Shown here piece by piece: positions 6,749-8,234 of a stretch of 8,234 bases of DNA. The notes beneath the pieces are model-generated. The model searched no databases. It was not told the DNA's origin and worked only from the letters and a program-made list of their open reading frames with translations. The DNA comes from Planctomycetales bacterium (lineage in GTDB: Bacteria > Planctomycetota > Phycisphaerae > SM23-33). The stretch lies in NCBI GenBank assembly GCA_030642005.1, contig DAOWOP010000114.1, positions 1-8,234 on the forward strand. The letters are read 5' to 3'. Position 1 is the first letter of the stretch. Each line of letters begins with the position of its first letter. The translations under genes and the position numbers were made by a program.

Positions 6749-6777
6749 ATAGTACTAGGCGCTGTCTGAAAAGTCAG
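6749..6777 (-). promoter_or_regulatory. Candidate promoter of the aspS operon
   Basis: On the - strand, CTGACT (6777-6772) and TACTAT (6754-6749) are separated by 17 bases, each with four of six consensus matches. Transcription would begin near 6742, giving a leader of about 74 bases. The -35 lies inside the terminal hairpin of the neighbouring repeat element. Confidence 0.4.
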
Positions 6778-6987
6778 ACATCGCCTCAAAGCATTCAGCA
6801 ATCAGCAATCAGCATTCAGCTAAAACCCAATAAACAAAGGACCTGCAATACTGACCGCTCTGGCACGCTTGCTCGTCAGTGCGGTCAGTGTTCAGTTTTT
6901 TCTTTTGCTGACTGCTGACTGCTGATTGCTGATTGCTGATTGCTGATTGCTTTTTACTAAATGCCTGTCTGAAATAGTTTTCAGACA
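6757..6987. mobile_element. Small non-autonomous palindromic element (MITE-like), no transposase
   Basis: The element is bounded by 10-bp perfect terminal inverted repeats, TGTCTGAAAA (6763-6772) and TTTTCAGACA (6978-6987). Each end is also a local hairpin. On the left, AGGCG-c-TGTCTGA pairs with TCAGACA-t-CGCCT (6757-6786, 4-base loop). On the right, TGTCTGAAA pairs with TTTCAGACA (6966-6987, loop TAGT). Inside lie inverted arrays of 7-bp repeats and a 9-bp stem, ACTGACCGC (6850-6858) with GCGGTCAGT (6881-6889), followed by a T-rich run. No coding frame in it is credible. TGTCTGAAAA-type ends are common among insertion sequences, so it may be moved in trans by a transposase elsewhere. A target-site duplication is not clear. 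Confidence 0.55.
6791..6951. repeat. Opposed arrays of 7-bp tandem repeats
   Basis: The left array (6791-6821) has four units of GCAATCA or GCATTCA. The right array (6907-6951) has two GCTGACT units and four GCTGATT units plus a partial one. The arrays are reverse complements of each other over about 30 bases with a few mismatches, and so could form a long hairpin around the 86-base centre. The unit is too short and unspaced to be CRISPR. Similar CAGCAATCAGCAATC repeats occur between genes of many environmental genomes, from general knowledge. Confidence 0.75.
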
Positions 6988-6991
6988 AAGC

Positions 6992-7020
6992 CTGACCGAA
7001 ACGTTTTACGGCGTTATAAT
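6992..7020 (+). promoter_or_regulatory. Strong promoter for the cyclotransferase-ligase fusion gene
   Basis: CTGACC (6992-6997), a 17-base spacer and a consensus TATAAT (7015-7020) form the best promoter in the window. The expected start point near 7027 is only about 3 bases before the ATG at 7030, so the transcript would be leaderless or nearly so. It lies immediately outside the right end of the repeat element. Confidence 0.65.
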
Positions 7021-7029
7021 GCGCAGGTT

Positions 7030-8234
7030 ATGACCAGAGCGCAATCAACCGAGCGGGCTTCGCGGGCGTCCGGCGAGCCTTTTAATCTGTTCGTGTATGG
7101 TACGCTGATGAAACCGACGGTCTTCCGCGCGGTAACCGGGCGCAGACTGGTAACCGACCCGCGAGAGGCCGACGGGGTCGAAAAATTTCTCGCGCGACAT
7201 GCCGTACTGGCCGCCTATAAAAAAATATCGCCCGACCGGACCTATCTCTACGCCGTACCGGACCGGCAGGGTCGAATTCACGGGTACATTGTCGGGCAAA
7301 TCCCGCCGGAGTATCTTCCGATACTGCGCAAGTACGAAGGGCGAAACTACCGGCAGGCTCGCGTAAAGGTCCTGACGGCCGACGGTAAAGTACCGGCAGT
7401 GGCGTTTGTGGGCAACCTGGACCAACTGTCGCACTCGTTCGGATGGGAATTCCGCGACCACCTCAAGCAGGAAGTTCTTCTTCGGGGAAAGATCGAGCAG
7501 GCATTGGCGGAAGACGAAAGTCGGCGTCTGAACACCGGCGAGGAACTTTCGCGTCAGGCCCTGTACGAACTGCACGGATTGACCATTCGCGACCTCATTC
7601 GCCATCATTTCGACGGCGGCGGAATCAGCAACTACGCCATTCGCCAAGCCATTGCCGACGAACCGCTTCGAGAATTCGGCGAGATTCCGAACGACGCCGA
7701 CGCCGACCGACTCGTGCCCGATTACCTGACAATGCTGATTCGACAGGTAATCTTCAACCAGGTCGAGGACCGCTTTCGTGAGGAATTCCGCTACGACCTG
7801 GACCGTATGCAGATGTCGAACAAATTTTACGAGCGGACGATTTCCGCCCTGGCTGCCCTGCGAACACTCAACGCACAACCGAAACTGATGAAACTGATTA
7901 CCGGTGACGTGCTGGCGGAATTATCGTTCAGGTCGGACCGGCTCGTCGATTATATCCGACGGGCGATCCGTTCATCCGAAACCGTCTATGACCCCGCACG
8001 CGCCCGACAAGAGATACAGTACATCCGCAATCACATGGGCGGCGGCGGGATACCCCTGGGGGCCGAACTGGAGTTTTCCAACATCGGCCACGGTGTCGTC
8101 GACGAACCGGCCGCCGGAAAACGCCGAGACAAACAATACGACGGCTTCCTCTACTTCCGCGACTTCGCACTGGACATACTGACCTGGAAACTCGGCGGGC
8201 ACCTCGACGACCACCGCGTCAAAACTTCGCCCCA
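7030..8234 (+). CDS. Gamma-glutamylcyclotransferase-like domain fused to a putative amidoligase-like domain (3' truncated)
   Basis: A frame of 401 codons runs to the window edge without a stop. The N-terminal domain (about 18-130) has the GGCT/AIG2 fold signature: FNLFVYGTLMKP (18-29) with the YGTL substrate loop at 23-26, and ILRKYEGRNYRQARVKV (98-114), where Glu103 is the likely catalytic acid. Such enzymes release 5-oxoproline from gamma-glutamyl amines or act on related amides. Residues 140-335 are mostly helical and charged; I do not recognise them. Near the edge, GAELEFSNIG (344-353) and YFRDFALDILTWKLGGHLDDHR (375-396) resemble the first strand and following region of glutamine-synthetase-like COOH-NH2 ligases (GCS/amidoligase type), where Glu346 and Glu348 could bind metal. 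That second call is tentative. ATG 7030 is the only usable start: no other ATG, GTG or TTG lies in frame between the stop at 6970-6972 and the YGTL motif. No Shine-Dalgarno site is seen. Codon use matches the neighbours. Confidence 0.75.
   Translation, partial: MTRAQSTERASRASGEPFNLFVYGTLMKPTVFRAVTGRRLVTDPREADGVEKFLARHAVLAAYKKISPDRTYLYAVPDRQGRIHGYIVGQIPPEYLPILRKYEGRNYRQARVKVLTADGKVPAVAFVGNLDQLSHSFGWEFRDHLKQEVLLRGKIEQALAEDESRRLNTGEELSRQALYELHGLTIRDLIRHHFDGGGISNYAIRQAIADEPLREFGEIPNDADADRLVPDYLTMLIRQVIFNQVEDRFREEFRYDLDRMQMSNKFYERTISALAALRTLNAQPKLMKLITGDVLAELSFRSDRLVDYIRRAIRSSETVYDPARARQEIQYIRNHMGGGGIPLGAELEFSNIGHGVVDEPAAGKRRDKQYDGFLYFRDFALDILTWKLGGHLDDHRVKTSP

Noticed and set aside
6850..6906. 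Stem 6850-6858/6881-6889 with following T run as an intrinsic terminator
   Set aside because: The loop is 22 bases, the T run starts 6 bases after the stem, and no + strand gene lies upstream to terminate.
6712..6918. 68-codon + strand open frame across the repeat element
   Set aside because: Its codons are made of the palindromes and heptamers, with no ribosome site or domain.
6907..6951. CRISPR array
   Set aside because: The units are 7 bp, in direct tandem without spacers, and face an inverted copy; no cas genes are present.
7045..7878. 277-codon - strand open frame at the right end
   Set aside because: It is the shadow of the + strand fusion gene at 7030, which keeps a clear GGCT motif set and runs open to the edge with a strong promoter.

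Overview
The window (8,234 bases, moderately GC-rich, with long antisense open frames that are only codon-bias shadows) looks like a chromosomal segment of a free-living bacterium. Housekeeping genes (aspS and a ybaK-type deacylase) sit beside a large cellulose-synthase-like glycosyltransferase, an opine-dehydrogenase-like enzyme and an unusual multidomain gene. Gene style and the intergenic repeats resemble what is seen in uncultured Planctomycetota (Phycisphaerae-like) genomes. That placement is an impression from family knowledge, not something the sequence proves.

Layout from left to right. (1) The last 47 codons of an unidentified + strand gene end at 145. (2) A strong hairpin terminator at 160-192 faces the - strand and ends a 507-residue membrane GT2 glycosyltransferase gene (204-1727), which is read leftwards from a good sigma70-type promoter (1760-1789). 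(3) A divergent intergenic region (1728-1953) carries a 27-bp imperfect inverted repeat built from 9-bp units. (4) A tight + strand pair follows: a flavodoxin-like protein (1954-2439) and an opine/octopine-dehydrogenase-family protein (2441-3541), with one base between them. (5) A YbaK/EbsC-type aminoacyl-tRNA deacylase (3625-4083, GTG start) has its own possible -10 box. (6) Converging on it from the right is a - strand operon: aspS (4875-6668), then a lipoprotein alpha/beta hydrolase (4091-4870), with a 4-base gap. (7) A 361-base divergent intergenic region (6669-7029) is packed with nested inverted repeats that look like a small non-autonomous mobile element. It also holds candidate promoters for both flanking genes and a 17-bp palindrome close to the predicted aspS transcription start. 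(8) A + strand gene starts at 7030 and runs off the right edge. It has an N-terminal gamma-glutamylcyclotransferase/AIG2-like domain, a helical middle, and the beginning of what looks like a glutamine-synthetase/amidoligase-type (COOH-NH2 ligase) domain.

The most interesting item is the last gene. A domain of the class that cyclises or removes gamma-glutamyl amides appears to be fused to one of a class that makes such amides, expressed from a near-consensus promoter so close to the ATG that the mRNA should be leaderless or nearly so. The other genes belong to known families. Notable details are the AspRS residues that hint at a non-discriminating (tRNA-Asp/tRNA-Asn) enzyme, the lack of an obvious catalytic acid in the hydrolase, and two intergenic repeats placed where they may supply promoter elements.
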